Below, one piece after another: positions 8,075-16,679 of a stretch of 64,000 nt of DNA. The notes under the pieces are model-generated. The model was not told where the DNA came from, did no database searches, and was given only the letters and a program-made list of their open reading frames with translations. The stretch's first letter is position 1. Every line of letters starts with the position of its first letter. The position numbers and the translations under genes were made by a program. Where the stretch lies: positions 1 through 64,000 of the IMG/VR virus record IMGVR_UViG_3300046507_000371. One strand, written 5' to 3'. The stretch comes from a virus.

Positions 8075-8393
8075 TTTGTAATATCCATTTTGTGAATTCT
8101 GGATTGTCTTTGAGCACAGCTAGCAATACGCTTGCGATATTACTTACTTGCTGTTCAGTCATTCCCGTCACTAGGGTTTCATCGATTGCATGGATGGTTT
8201 CATGAAGCAGAGTATCTTGCATATACCCAAGCGCTGTTTTTTCTCTTACAAGAATGTCTTGAGAATCTAGCTGCATTAAGCCATCAGCGTCTGTCCATTC
8301 ATCATCTTTCATATACCTGATCTTGAAAATCTTACCTAGTACCCGTACCTGATCAGGTAACTTATTGTAAACCGGTCGTTTAATTTTGTCCAT
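8067..8393 (-). CDS. small HExxH zinc metallopeptidase-like protein
   Basis: The 108-residue product has H-E-T-I-H at residues 64-68, a zinc-binding HExxH motif, followed by A-I-D-E. It is preceded by an alternating beta region typical of small phage proteins with a minimal metallopeptidase fold. A third zinc ligand is not certain. Its substrate is unknown. It is coupled to the hydrolase gene by an 8-base overlap. Confidence 0.65.
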   Translation of the reverse strand: MDKIKRPVYNKLPDQVRVLGKIFKIRYMKDDEWTDADGLMQLDSQDILVREKTALGYMQDTLLHETIHAIDETLVTGMTEQQVSNIASVLLAVLKDNPEFTKWILQNE

Positions 8394-8463
8394 GTTTGTG
8401 TTCCAGAGTTTCGCTCCTCTAATTGGTTATTAAGCTAAAAAAAGCGACTCACTTTAGAAAGGC

Positions 8464-8492
8464 AAAAAAAGACGCTCCAAACTTCGGAGCGC
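8464..8492 (-). terminator. rho-independent terminator after the two small membrane genes
   Basis: Minus strand: GCGCTCC gaagttt GGAGCGT followed by seven T. It lies 5 bases after the stop of the gene at 8497. Confidence 0.8.
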
Positions 8493-8496
8493 CTCT

Positions 8497-8643
8497 TCAT
8501 TCCTTCTTCTCGCCTTCTTCCGTCGTTTCGAATATGCCTTTGAAAGCGCCTACGATCCCAGAAACTACAACTGCGAAAACGATCATTATCAGCACTGCTG
8601 CTACGACGATTACTACAGAAGCCTTGAACAGAAACACGAACAT
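8497..8643 (-). CDS. small single-pass membrane protein, 48 aa
   Basis: ATG 8643 is preceded by TGGAGGTG, a strong ribosome site. The product is one long hydrophobic segment (about residues 7-34) with a charged C-terminal tail ending in E-E-G-E-K-K-E. A terminator follows directly. It is probably cotranscribed with the 54-aa gene upstream from the box A promoter at 8871. Confidence 0.75.
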   Translation of the reverse strand: MFVFLFKASVVIVVAAVLIMIVFAVVVSGIVGAFKGIFETTEEGEKKE

Positions 8644-8663
8644 GTCACACCTCCAGAGGAGCG

Positions 8664-8828
8664 TTACATGCAGACGTTGCTTCCTGAGCAGAAGGATTGA
8701 ATGGTCAAGGTCGCAAGAATGGTGACTGCAACAACCAGTACCATCAAGCTACCGAAAACCTTCAGATCTTCCTTGTCTGCTACAACTTTTTGCTCAGACA
8801 ACATATGTCGCATATCGATGTTTTTCAT
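8664..8828 (-). CDS. small single-pass membrane protein, 54 aa
   Basis: ATG 8828 has an AAGGAC ribosome site and a box A promoter at 8871-8880. Residues 25-44 form one transmembrane helix; the N-terminal 22 residues are charged and the tail has two Cys. Function unknown; a role at the host membrane is likely. Confidence 0.7.
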   Translation of the reverse strand: MKNIDMRHMLSEQKVVADKEDLKVFGSLMVLVVAVTILATLTIQSFCSGSNVCM

Positions 8829-8870
8829 TTGGAACTTGTCCTTCCAAAAAAGATTGTTTTACCCAATTCT

Positions 8871-8880
8871 CTTATACCAA
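8871..8880 (-). promoter_or_regulatory. box A promoter (TTGGTATAAG)
   Basis: Exact minus-strand box 43 bases upstream of the 54-aa membrane protein gene and just past the lytic transglycosylase stop codon. Confidence 0.7.
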
Positions 8881-8900
8881 CTTACGATATTGTAATTGAG

Positions 8901-9563
8901 TTAAATGGATTTAAGAATAGCCTTCTCTTTGTTGACTTTCGACAGGTACGTTTTAGCTTTCTTACCAGCCAGGAAATTACCGATCCCTATGTTGTAAGCC
9001 TGGATTGCTCCTGACCTACTGTGTGTGATTTCGTAATACTCGCTTAGAACTTCTGTCCCAACACGGATATTGGTGTCGATGTTTTTGAGACTTTCACCAC
9101 GTGTCTTAGCACGGTGTGATTTAGCCTCTATTTGCATCAGGCCCCACGATCCTCTGTGCTGCGCATTTGTGTTGTAAGTAGACTCTACAGCGATGATTGC
9201 AAGAATATCATCTGCTGTTGGAAAATCTGGCCGAGAATACTTAAGGGCAGTTTCCACGATCTTTTCAATGAACCATTCAGGCTTCTTGAATCTACTTGCA
9301 ACAAATTTGATCAGTTTTGCACTTCTCTGATCTTTCGTCTCTTGTGGTTCATCAGAACCTATGAACTCATATAAAGAGAAAGTATCTTGTTGCTGTAACG
9401 CAGCATTTAAGACAGTGGATTCCCGTGTGGGTGTGGTTGCTAAAACAGGCGTATTGATTGATGAATTATCAAATTTGACTTCTTGAGAGCCGCACGCCGA
9501 GAGTAGCACCGTTACTGCAAGTGCGGGGAAGAACTTTCCTACCCATCGTCGGATATAAGCCAT
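8901..9563 (-). CDS. lipoprotein lytic transglycosylase (SLT type)
   Basis: The start is set at ATG 9563, with GGAGGT upstream. The 220-aa product opens with a lipoprotein signal peptide ending L-L-S-A-C (Cys24 the lipidated residue). The C-terminal half is a soluble lytic transglycosylase domain: catalytic Glu127 in A-V-E-S, G-L-M-Q-I at 141-145 and A-Y-N-I-G at 189-193. It would cleave peptidoglycan glycan strands from the inner face of the outer membrane or from the periplasm. A membrane-anchored enzyme is unusual for a phage. A lysis or envelope-modification role is inferred. Confidence 0.85.
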   Translation of the reverse strand: MAYIRRWVGKFFPALAVTVLLSACGSQEVKFDNSSINTPVLATTPTRESTVLNAALQQQDTFSLYEFIGSDEPQETKDQRSAKLIKFVASRFKKPEWFIEKIVETALKYSRPDFPTADDILAIIAVESTYNTNAQHRGSWGLMQIEAKSHRAKTRGESLKNIDTNIRVGTEVLSEYYEITHSRSGAIQAYNIGIGNFLAGKKAKTYLSKVNKEKAILKSI

Positions 9564-9587
9564 TAGGTAAAACCTCCAATTTAAAAA

Positions 9588-9624
9588 TAAAAAAAGGCTG
9601 CTCGACGTGAATCGAGTAGCCCTT
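9588..9624 (-). terminator. rho-independent terminator
   Basis: Minus strand: GGCTACTCGAT tcacg tCGAGCAGCC followed by seven T. It separates the 121-aa gene (ending at 9644) from the transglycosylase gene. Confidence 0.8.
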
Positions 9625-9643
9625 TGATTGAGTTTAACCCCAA

Positions 9644-10009
9644 TCAGACTGCTTGCAAAGTCCGGCGTTGTTGCGGCGCAACTCGAACGAGCTTGTCGGT
9701 AGTGTATTCGCCTTTTGCAACCTTGACATCGTACGCCCACTTACGCTTGCTTTCAGTGCGTAAGAAGTGTATCGATTTGTATTCCGCACGACGATTGTGA
9801 CGAATCGTATGCTGTTCTGCGTAAACCACTTCCGGATGCATCTTGGCGATCATTTTCATGATCTCTTCTCGGTGCTCACCGATATCCGGCAAGCCCTGGT
9901 AGATGTCAAGAGGAAGAGGTTCAACCTTCTTGATCTCTGCCGACACTTCCACTTGGGTAAGCATCGACTTAGCTTGAAACAATTTCTTGAGTGCTTGAAC
10001 GAAGTTCAT
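9644..10009 (-). CDS. hypothetical protein, 121 aa
   Basis: ATG 10009 has a good AAAGGAAAA ribosome site. The product is basic, especially in the C-terminal half (R-H-N-R-R-A-E-Y-K, and Q-Q-R-R-T at the end), and could bind nucleic acid. No family is recognised. It is followed by a terminator and is the last gene of the GC-rich run 10076-12198. Confidence 0.7.
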   Translation of the reverse strand: MNFVQALKKLFQAKSMLTQVEVSAEIKKVEPLPLDIYQGLPDIGEHREEIMKMIAKMHPEVVYAEQHTIRHNRRAEYKSIHFLRTESKRKWAYDVKVAKGEYTTDKLVRVAPQQRRTLQAV

Positions 10010-10075
10010 TTGGCGTTTTCCTTTTATATGTTATACGTGGTGAGAGCGGAGCCTAAGCCCCGCCCTCGTCCAGGT

Positions 10076-10801
10076 TCACTTCAACGACGCAAGACCCATA
10101 CGCTGTCGGATCAACGGATCCACCGGCTCGTTGTGAGCTACTGCTTGCTGCTTGTCTGCTGCAGCTTTTTCCAGCTTGGTCTCCGGGCACGAAACTCCTG
10201 CATCACGATACGCTTGACGCACATCGTCTGACAGATTGCACAACATGTTGACTGAAGCTTGGGCAAGCTTGCCCGACATTGCCGCAAAGTTCGCAGCGCT
10301 GTCTTGATACGCCACAGACGCCTGTACATCGTTGCGCTTCTTGGCATCGTCAGCCAGAGCCAATGCACGTGCTGCTGCGTTGCCGAACGTTGCTGAGAAC
10401 TCCATCGTGTGTACTGCTGCACGAGTGTTCACGCAAGCTACGCCTGGCTCCTTCAGCACCGGCCCACCAGCGGCCAGTGTTGCGTAAGGGACGCTGATAC
10501 CGGCCTGTTGCGTACCGCCGCAATAGTCCGATGAGAATGAGCTGGAGAATGATCCCAGGCCGACTGCCGTGTTCGAACCCGTCACACCGGAGTAATGCAC
10601 ATCGGTGGAGGTATGTTCCGGCGAAGTCGTGTTGAAGTTGTTCGTGGCGCTAACACCCTGATTGCTTGCCTCGGTTTGCGAGACTGCATTCGTGGTGCTT
10701 GTGTTGCTGACATCCGCGTTGACTTTGTTTTGAGCCATTGCGGTCGAAGCTATCACCAATCCCAGAGCAGTGCCCAGGATAACTTTTGCAAAGCGATTCA
10801 T
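10076..10801 (-). CDS. Sec-exported hypothetical protein, 241 aa
   Basis: The product starts with a classic signal peptide (basic N-terminus, hydrophobic core, S-T-A-M-A-Q cleavage site near residue 23). A Ser/Thr/Asn-rich region follows, then an Ala-rich helical part with four Cys that could pair in the periplasm. Base composition is clearly richer in G and C than the phage average. The 5' leader (10802-10860) contains a GGCGTAC/GTACGCC inverted repeat. The function is unknown. It probably acts in the periplasm or outside the cell. Confidence 0.75.
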   Translation of the reverse strand: MNRFAKVILGTALGLVIASTAMAQNKVNADVSNTSTTNAVSQTEASNQGVSATNNFNTTSPEHTSTDVHYSGVTGSNTAVGLGSFSSSFSSDYCGGTQQAGISVPYATLAAGGPVLKEPGVACVNTRAAVHTMEFSATFGNAAARALALADDAKKRNDVQASVAYQDSAANFAAMSGKLAQASVNMLCNLSDDVRQAYRDAGVSCPETKLEKAAADKQQAVAHNEPVDPLIRQRMGLASLK

Positions 10802-10904
10802 GTTAACTACCCCAGAATTTAGTATCGTTATGTAGGCGGAGCGTACCCCATCAGTACGCCCCTACCTGTGGCCTTTTTACTACTGTGCTTCTACTACCCG
10901 TCGC

Positions 10905-11444
10905 TTAGAAGCCTGCGACGTGGCCGATGGCCGACAGACCTGCCGAACCTTCGATGCCAGCCATGCCGGTCACGCCGACGATGGTTTGCGTTGCTGCAGC
11001 TGCGGCGGTGTTCTGGACTTGAGCGACGCCAGCGGTGCCGTTGATGAGCAGACCCTTGTCGTCCAGAGTCGGCAGTTGCGACGATTGGTTCGAGTTCGAC
11101 ACGACGTTCGAGACTGCGCCTTGCGAGGTGTTTGCCGTCACGCTGTTGGGCTTTACGTCCACGCTTGCCGTCGTCGTGCCAGCGCCGGTCGAGATGGTCG
11201 ATTGCGTACTGTACGCATTCGGGCCGAAGACCTTCGTGGACGACACTGCGTTGCCGCTGGTTTGGCTCGAAGCCGACAGACCTGCGTTGACCTGACCGAC
11301 CGTGATCTGGCCGCCGATTTCTGCTTGTCCGGCCACGCCGCCCGAGACTGCGCCGCCGTTGTTGCCGTTGCCATTGCCGTTACCAGCGAATGCAGCGATG
11401 GATGCGAGGGAGAGGATTGCTGCAGCGATGAAGTTGCGTTTCAT
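10905..11444 (-). CDS. Sec-exported Gly/Asn/Ser-rich protein, 179 aa
   Basis: A strong ribosome site (AGGAGT) precedes ATG 11444. A signal peptide ends near A-A-F-A-G at residue 20. The mature part begins with G-N-G-N-G-N-G-N-N-G-G and stays low in complexity, with many V, T, S and Q, similar to secreted or fibre-forming proteins. Codon use is GC-rich like its neighbours. No family is recognised. The two exported proteins here may alter the host envelope (inference). Confidence 0.72.
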   Translation of the reverse strand: MKRNFIAAAILSLASIAAFAGNGNGNGNNGGAVSGGVAGQAEIGGQITVGQVNAGLSASSQTSGNAVSSTKVFGPNAYSTQSTISTGAGTTTASVDVKPNSVTANTSQGAVSNVVSNSNQSSQLPTLDDKGLLINGTAGVAQVQNTAAAAATQTIVGVTGMAGIEGSAGLSAIGHVAGF

Positions 11445-11580
11445 GGTGTTACTCCTAACAGATTGGTTGAGTTTTTGTACTGCGGTTGTTTGCCAATAGG
11501 AGACTACACTCTTTGTAGGTTGGCCATCTACTTTGAGTATTCACTGCCGTGTGTTTAGCACGGCCCCCGGGAATACGGTT

Positions 11581-12198
11581 TTACAGATATGCTGCTGAAT
11601 ACACTTCGTGAGCGTTGTGATTGACCAGGCCCCGAGCCATGTCCGAATACGACAGCTTGTCGGCGTCAGTTGCGTAGACCGTAAGGACTTGACCGTTCAG
11701 GAGACGAGCTACTGCGTACTCCTTCGCCACGAGGTAATCCGCCGTGTCAGCCGGATTCTGCAGCGCTACGGCATAGTCGATCTTGAAGGCCTTGCCGATC
11801 TTGGTACGCTTGAACACGAACGTGATCGTGCGAGTTGCGATGTCCGGAATCGCCGCGAACAGCAGTTCATCCAGGAACGTCTCGAAGCCATTCCGAGCCG
11901 TCGTCGGATCTTGCTGCTTACGTTCTACGAACACGGTTTCTTGCACCGTCGAGAACTCCAGGCCGTGCTTCGCAACTTCTTCCGCGATTGCGGCCTTGCG
12001 AACTGCACGGTTGACCTTCGAATTCTGGAACTTGTCCTTCAGCCGGGAGTTCGTGATCTTGTCGCGGAGGTTGTCCGTTATAGCAGCACGTTGTTCCGAC
12101 GTGTGGTCAGGATGCTTTTGCATCCAGCGGTTGAGCGCAATGCTGACTTGCGATTCAACGGCGTTTTGATTCAGAAAATGCTGAGTTTCTGCGGTCAT
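11581..12198 (-). CDS. hypothetical protein, 205 aa, GC-rich
   Basis: ATG 12198 follows an AAGAAGGG ribosome site. The product has a highly charged helical N-terminal half and a more globular C-terminal part with beta character. There is no signal peptide. The high G+C content and host-like codon use match the two exported-protein genes downstream, which suggests the three were acquired or adapted together. Function unknown. Confidence 0.72.
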   Translation of the reverse strand: MTAETQHFLNQNAVESQVSIALNRWMQKHPDHTSEQRAAITDNLRDKITNSRLKDKFQNSKVNRAVRKAAIAEEVAKHGLEFSTVQETVFVERKQQDPTTARNGFETFLDELLFAAIPDIATRTITFVFKRTKIGKAFKIDYAVALQNPADTADYLVAKEYAVARLLNGQVLTVYATDADKLSYSDMARGLVNHNAHEVYSAAYL

Positions 12199-12237
12199 CT
12201 TATTTTTACCCTTCTTGGTCAGGTCTTTACTACGGGG

Positions 12238-12477
12238 TTAATGTTGTGGTCTAAGCCAGAGGTACAAGCCGTTCTCCGGAATCTGGAAAGGTTCGGGAGC
12301 GGAAAGACTATGTTTGCCCTCAGAACCCTTATGCCAATTCGGTGCTTCAATATTGACTTTCGTCTGCTCAATAGCGCATTCAACTGCTGGCGTATGGCAA
12401 ACATTGCAGGTCCGAATAAGCAAGTTCTTGGGAACTTTCTTACTGGCCTGCTTGAGACAGGGAATACAGGTCCACAT
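12238..12477 (-). CDS. small zinc-ribbon-like protein, 79 aa
   Basis: The product has C-I-P-C near the N-terminus and C-N-V-C about 20 residues later, a four-Cys zinc ribbon. The rest is unassigned, with a Trp-rich end. The first ATG after the box A promoter (12517-12526) that opens this frame is at 12477. A different frame starting at 12512 is also open but lacks the Cys pattern. Confidence 0.6.
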   Translation of the reverse strand: MWTCIPCLKQASKKVPKNLLIRTCNVCHTPAVECAIEQTKVNIEAPNWHKGSEGKHSLSAPEPFQIPENGLYLWLRPQH

Positions 12478-12516
12478 GATGAAATCCGGTAAAAAGTTAC
12501 AGGTTTACCCAATAAC

Positions 12517-12526
12517 CTTATACCAA
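12517..12526 (-). promoter_or_regulatory. box A promoter (TTGGTATAAG)
   Basis: Exact minus-strand box overlapping the 3' end of the SNF2-like gene and 40 bases before the zinc-ribbon gene. Confidence 0.65.
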
Positions 12527-14320
12527 ATTAGCATCTGATTCTCTAAGTTTGTGAGCTATGTCAACGAGAAGTTCTTCCCGAATGCTCATCTTATCAACTG
12601 CTGCTTTCCTGATTTGATGTTCGATTGATGTATTTGCGAATATACGGTAATAGTCACAAACGTGTTTTTGACCGATACGGTGAATACGGTCTTGTTGTTG
12701 TAGATATACTTCCAAGCTAAAGTTCATACTGTAAAAGATTTCAGTGTGAACTTCTGGGCTAATGTTTGGCATTACCTCGTATTCACTATCTGAGTCTTCT
12801 AGTTTCTCAATCGTAGTTCCAAGAACAGTAATACCGTAGTTAACTGCCTTAGCTTGACAGATCAAATACTGAATTGCTGGATTGGCATTATACTCACGAA
12901 CCTTCTTCCCGATATTCGATTCTCCACCTTTGATTACAGAATAGGTTTTACCTTCTTTCTGCATCATAGCTTCAATAAGTTCAAGCTCTGCTGACATGTT
13001 GAACCAGATAATCGCTTTCTTAATCGGAATCTTGTTTACACAAATATCACGCAACGCTTCAACCTTAGGTTGCTCATCGAAGAACAGAGTTTCACGCTTT
13101 GGTTTACGCTTGCGTTCACTTCCGTCTTGCAGAAGGTCGTCTAAGTCATTAGCTGCAAAGGCATCGGTCTTCTTAATATCTACTTCAGGCTTATCAGTCT
13201 TGTACAGAAACCCGTTTGAGATCTGATACAACTTACTGAGCATAACCAGAGGATTATCGATTTCAATGAAGTTTCCTCTAAACTCAGCAATGTAATTCTT
13301 CATCAAGGAGTTATACACTTCCTTTTGCTGAGCAGATGGCGTCACATAAACATCATGAAATACCTTCTCTGGAATCTTTCCTTTAAGCCACTCTTCCTTC
13401 GTCATTACGATAGAACAGGACTCAAGAATGGACCTGGCAATATCCATGCCCTTAAACGCGACAATAGCTTGGACTGAGCCTTGTTCTCCTTTCTTGACAG
13501 CTACCTTAACAGCATGGCGATCAAGAAAGTTACGATAGTTCCAACCAACCAATGCTGGTTGCAAATACCGTACTGGACAGAACACATCCATAATACTATT
13601 GTTAATAAGCGTTCCAGAGCCACCAGTTCTGTACGGGATTACTTTTGAAATCTCAGTTAATGCTTTTGTTCTTGTCGTCTTTGGATCTTTGATTAAGAAC
13701 TCGTCCAAGTGAATGTATTCATAACCAACTTCTTTTAGGTTCTGTTCAAATGTTACAGCCTTGTTATAGTTGATGATTGTCACTCGGTTATTAAGAATCC
13801 CTTCTTTTTCCTTCTCCCAATTCGTTGTCTTAACTGTGTAAAAAGTAAGGTCAGGACGATGGAACTTGATTTCGTCTTCCCATACGAAAAGCAAAGGCTT
13901 CGGGCAAACGATAACTACTCTCTTAAAACCCATAAGGGCAATGTAGTCCAGAGTTACTTTGGACTTACCCATGCCTGGATCTAAAAGAATACCTCCGCTT
14001 CCTACTGTGTAAATGTAGCGCAGAGCAATTCTCTGAAAGTCCATAGGTTCAGTGAAGAACTTGAATGATTCAGGGATTTCTTTAAGTTTTGGAGTTGAGG
14101 TTAGAAATTCGTGAACGTCTAAATCGACTTTGAATTTCATCGTTTTGAAATCGTTTCTCATACGCATGTATACGTTACGAGCAACGGCCCATGTGGCGGG
14201 TACAAAGAAATACGGCCCATCACGTAGAAAGGCCGGAAATTCCATTAACTTCTTGTATTCTTTGATATCTTCATTAATGAACAATACCCTTGTTTTATTT
14301 TGGTTGAATCTTACTAGCAA
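12518..14320 (-). CDS. SNF2-like superfamily 2 ATPase/helicase
   Basis: The 600-aa product has Walker A D-P-G-M-G-K-S-K at about 114-121, a DE box in I-H-L-D-E-F near 204-208, a motif III-like G-G-S-G-T-L-I-N-N and a C-terminal motif VI Q-Q-D-R-I-H-R-I-G-Q near residue 550. The last is diagnostic of the SNF2/RapA group of DNA translocases. Likely roles are remodelling of DNA or RNAP, replication-fork repair, or recombination; the sequence does not decide. It overlaps the following gene and belongs to the minus-strand run that starts at 15031. Confidence 0.88.
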   Translation of the reverse strand: MLVRFNQNKTRVLFINEDIKEYKKLMEFPAFLRDGPYFFVPATWAVARNVYMRMRNDFKTMKFKVDLDVHEFLTSTPKLKEIPESFKFFTEPMDFQRIALRYIYTVGSGGILLDPGMGKSKVTLDYIALMGFKRVVIVCPKPLLFVWEDEIKFHRPDLTFYTVKTTNWEKEKEGILNNRVTIINYNKAVTFEQNLKEVGYEYIHLDEFLIKDPKTTRTKALTEISKVIPYRTGGSGTLINNSIMDVFCPVRYLQPALVGWNYRNFLDRHAVKVAVKKGEQGSVQAIVAFKGMDIARSILESCSIVMTKEEWLKGKIPEKVFHDVYVTPSAQQKEVYNSLMKNYIAEFRGNFIEIDNPLVMLSKLYQISNGFLYKTDKPEVDIKKTDAFAANDLDDLLQDGSERKRKPKRETLFFDEQPKVEALRDICVNKIPIKKAIIWFNMSAELELIEAMMQKEGKTYSVIKGGESNIGKKVREYNANPAIQYLICQAKAVNYGITVLGTTIEKLEDSDSEYEVMPNISPEVHTEIFYSMNFSLEVYLQQQDRIHRIGQKHVCDYYRIFANTSIEHQIRKAAVDKMSIREELLVDIAHKLRESDANLV

Positions 14321-14567
14321 TCTTTAATGTCTCAATATCAAAGTCAATCATCGTGCAGAATTCTTTCACCATATTAATGTCTAACTTTAGATCTCTAATA
14401 TGTCTAAACATAAATAACATCGAATTAAAGTCTTCTGTGTCGAACTGCCACTTACGAAGAATGTCGTATTTGTTTTGCTGCCAAAAAAATGGATTGTCTA
14501 TATCAATGTATTCTTTAATACGATATTGAAGCCGACCGTCCACGTCTAGAAATGCATATCCTTTCAT
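14295..14567 (-). CDS. hypothetical protein, 90 aa
   Basis: A complete ORF whose ATG overlaps the upstream stop (TGATG) and whose end overlaps the SNF2-like gene by 26 bases, so all three are probably translated from one mRNA. The product is helical with many aromatic residues. No motif is recognised. Confidence 0.68.
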   Translation of the reverse strand: MKGYAFLDVDGRLQYRIKEYIDIDNPFFWQQNKYDILRKWQFDTEDFNSMLFMFRHIRDLKLDINMVKEFCTMIDFDIETLKIASKIQPK

Positions 14568-15031
14568 CAGTTGTAATTGATTAAAATACCGCCAGCAAAT
14601 GCGAATGCATCTGCGAAATTAGGCTCTATAGAATCTACGATCTCACAAGCTTTTTCTTTACTGCCACAACGAAGTACTATAATGTCCTTCTGAATGTGTT
14701 CGATCTTCTCTTTTGGAATTTTTGCCCAGAAAGATAGTCCACGCTCTTGAGCGTTCAAGTCTTTTAGAACAACAATGCTTTCATGTGGATAACGAGATCT
14801 GACCCATTGACCTAGAACCTCTCCGTATGAGAAGCCTTCTAGCTTGCTCTCTGATTGGATAAGCGCAGCTTGAGCAATACCAACATGTTTCCAATAAGTG
14901 TTAAAACTATTGAAATACATAGAATACTGGCTGCTGTAATACTTTGATCCATGACGGTCTCTCCAAGGCCAACGCCTTGTTATAGTGTCTCCGTGATATT
15001 CGTAGACAATGCCGTTTTCTGTGAGTTTCAT
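14567..15031 (-). CDS. hypothetical protein, 154 aa
   Basis: First gene of the minus-strand SNF2 operon, divergent from the structural gene at 15107. The product is a soluble alpha/beta protein rich in Tyr and Trp in its first half. No family is recognised. Confidence 0.7.
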   Translation of the reverse strand: MKLTENGIVYEYHGDTITRRWPWRDRHGSKYYSSQYSMYFNSFNTYWKHVGIAQAALIQSESKLEGFSYGEVLGQWVRSRYPHESIVVLKDLNAQERGLSFWAKIPKEKIEHIQKDIIVLRCGSKEKACEIVDSIEPNFADAFAFAGGILINYN

Positions 15032-15055
15032 AGTTGAAGCCTAAAAATAAATGCT

Positions 15056-15063
15056 GTAAAATA
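15056..15063 (+). promoter_or_regulatory. box B promoter (CTG-TAAAATA)
   Basis: GTAAAATA 43 bases before the fibre-like gene at 15107. It matches the box found before most virion operons. Confidence 0.55.
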
Positions 15064-15106
15064 AGCCATAGATATTGTACCATAACTCAATCGGAATTCA
15101 ACAAAT

Positions 15107-16294
15107 ATGTCTACACCAGGTTTCGTCGCTCAGGACAGCAACTCACTAACAACAGTGCGTTACTTCACCCAATTCGACCCATATCACTATGCAGTTGATA
15201 ACAGACCGCTAACTGACCTAGCTCAGAATATTGCCACTATCGGTTCTGGCGGTGGCGACTCTGCTAGACGTGCTGTTCTTATTAACGAGCTTTCTCTAGC
15301 GTCTGTGTTTCAAGAGTTGTTCTCTAATGCCAACAACTCAATGGTTATGTCAGGGCTATCAGTTAGCTTTCCTGGCTCAAACATCATTACGATCAATCCG
15401 GGCTCTGTTTACCAAGCTCAGGCAACAAATGACGCCATTGCTCAAACCATTGTCAAGCAGGCACTTCTATTCGCCCCTGTTAGCTTTAACCTCGTTTCAC
15501 CTACGAACGCAGGCACATCTATTTCTTATGTTGTAGAAGCTCAGTTTTCTGATTTGTCTTCTGTAAACATGGCCTCTTCAGGTCTTCCAGCTTCGTTTCT
15601 GGATTCTACTAATTCGTTCTTGCCTTGCTTGCTTCTGAATAAAGAACTTAAGCTTCAGCTTAAAGCAGGTACGCAAGCACCTACTGGCACCCAGGTTGAA
15701 CCGGCTATCGACGCAGGATGGTTTCCCCTGTATACGTTCGTAACTACGTTCGGTATTACCAACCCTACTGTATTTGCAAATTCTGCAGCACCGTTCCTTA
15801 AAGGTATTAATCTTTCAGTTGACGCGGCTGCACTTCTGTCAAACTCAGCTACGCAAACTACTGTTGCAGGTATTCCTGCTTGGACCTTTGCAAATGCTGC
15901 TACTCAAGGTGTAGCTGTTCCAGTTCCACTTCGTAGCCAGAACACAAATCCGTATGTTCCTATTAAGCTTCGTATTGCTTTCTCAGGAGACGCTGCTGGC
16001 AATAACTTCGCCCTGCAACTCTCATACCTTGCAACTGGCGTAGGTGACAGTACTACTTCAGGTCTTACTACAACGGGCGTTGAAACAGTAGCTATGAACG
16101 TTTCTGCAAACGCAGTTCAAACGTATGCAACTGCAACGGCTATTATTCCGTCAACCGCATTTTCAGGTTTCGTAAATAACCAGTGGGTAATCAACAAAGA
16201 GAAGCTATTCGTTACTCTGAATAGACTTGGCTCAAACGCTGCTGATACCAACACTGGTAACTTACGTATTCATGATATTGTTGTTTTTCAATAA
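15107..16294 (+). CDS. virion structural protein, fibre/baseplate type
   Basis: The 395-aa product carries F-D-P-Y-H-Y-A-V-D-N-R-P-L near residue 25, a motif shared by many phage baseplate and fibre-associated proteins. The remainder is Ser/Thr/Ala-rich beta sequence typical of virion surface proteins. A box B promoter precedes it. The exact position in the virion is not decided by the sequence. Its 3' end overlaps the convergent gene at 16262. Confidence 0.7.
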   Translation: MSTPGFVAQDSNSLTTVRYFTQFDPYHYAVDNRPLTDLAQNIATIGSGGGDSARRAVLINELSLASVFQELFSNANNSMVMSGLSVSFPGSNIITINPGSVYQAQATNDAIAQTIVKQALLFAPVSFNLVSPTNAGTSISYVVEAQFSDLSSVNMASSGLPASFLDSTNSFLPCLLLNKELKLQLKAGTQAPTGTQVEPAIDAGWFPLYTFVTTFGITNPTVFANSAAPFLKGINLSVDAAALLSNSATQTTVAGIPAWTFANAATQGVAVPVPLRSQNTNPYVPIKLRIAFSGDAAGNNFALQLSYLATGVGDSTTSGLTTTGVETVAMNVSANAVQTYATATAIIPSTAFSGFVNNQWVINKEKLFVTLNRLGSNAADTNTGNLRIHDIVVFQ

Positions 16295-16609
16295 ACCATC
16301 ACATAGCTTATAGATTTCTCTCAAGTGAGAGAGAATAGTCGGGGCGTTCTCTTGATTAATGTTCGGGAGTTCTGCCCCGAATTTCATTGCGAGGTTAGCA
16401 AGCTTCTCGATCACTGCACCCCTAATACTTTTTTGATCAATGAGTTGACTTGTTCGAAGGATCATTGCTTCCATCTCATCTAAAAAATTAGGTTTGACGA
16501 GTGGATGTGAATGGATAAAAATAAGCTCCGAAGTGGGAATATATGAATTCGATCCTTTGAAGTAATTTAGGATCTGTGGATTTTTAAAACTGAAATCTGC
16601 TAATGCCAT
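16262..16609 (-). CDS. hypothetical protein, 115 aa
   Basis: A minus-strand ORF, convergent and overlapping the structural gene by 33 bases. Its product is helical after residue 40 and has no recognised domain. Its coding nature rests on length, amino-acid composition and the gap around it. Confidence 0.6.
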   Translation of the reverse strand: MALADFSFKNPQILNYFKGSNSYIPTSELIFIHSHPLVKPNFLDEMEAMILRTSQLIDQKSIRGAVIEKLANLAMKFGAELPNINQENAPTILSHLREIYKLCDGLLKNNNIMNT

Positions 16610-16639
16610 TATTGTGTCCTGTAATATCCTTAGTTTAAG

Positions 16640-16666
16640 GAAGACCCGCAGTTTCTACGGGCCTTC
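16640..16666 (-). other. inverted repeat between two minus-strand genes
   Basis: GAAGNCCCGYAG with loop TTT/AAA forms a 12-position stem (two mismatches or wobbles) between the membrane protein gene ending at 16680 and the gene starting at 16609. The T run is weak, so it may be a poor terminator or an RNA processing or stability hairpin. Confidence 0.45.
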
Positions 16667-16679
16667 GTATTAAATTGCG

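Noticed and set aside
10920-11558. Plus-strand open frame of 212 codons
   Set aside because: Antisense to the exported protein gene at 10905, which has a signal peptide and a strong ribosome site; Cys/Arg-rich shadow.
11608-12492. Plus-strand open frame of 294 codons
   Set aside because: It runs opposite the GC-rich genes at 11581 and 12238, has poor amino-acid composition (many Arg/Cys) and no ribosome site; it is a shadow of high-GC coding sequence.
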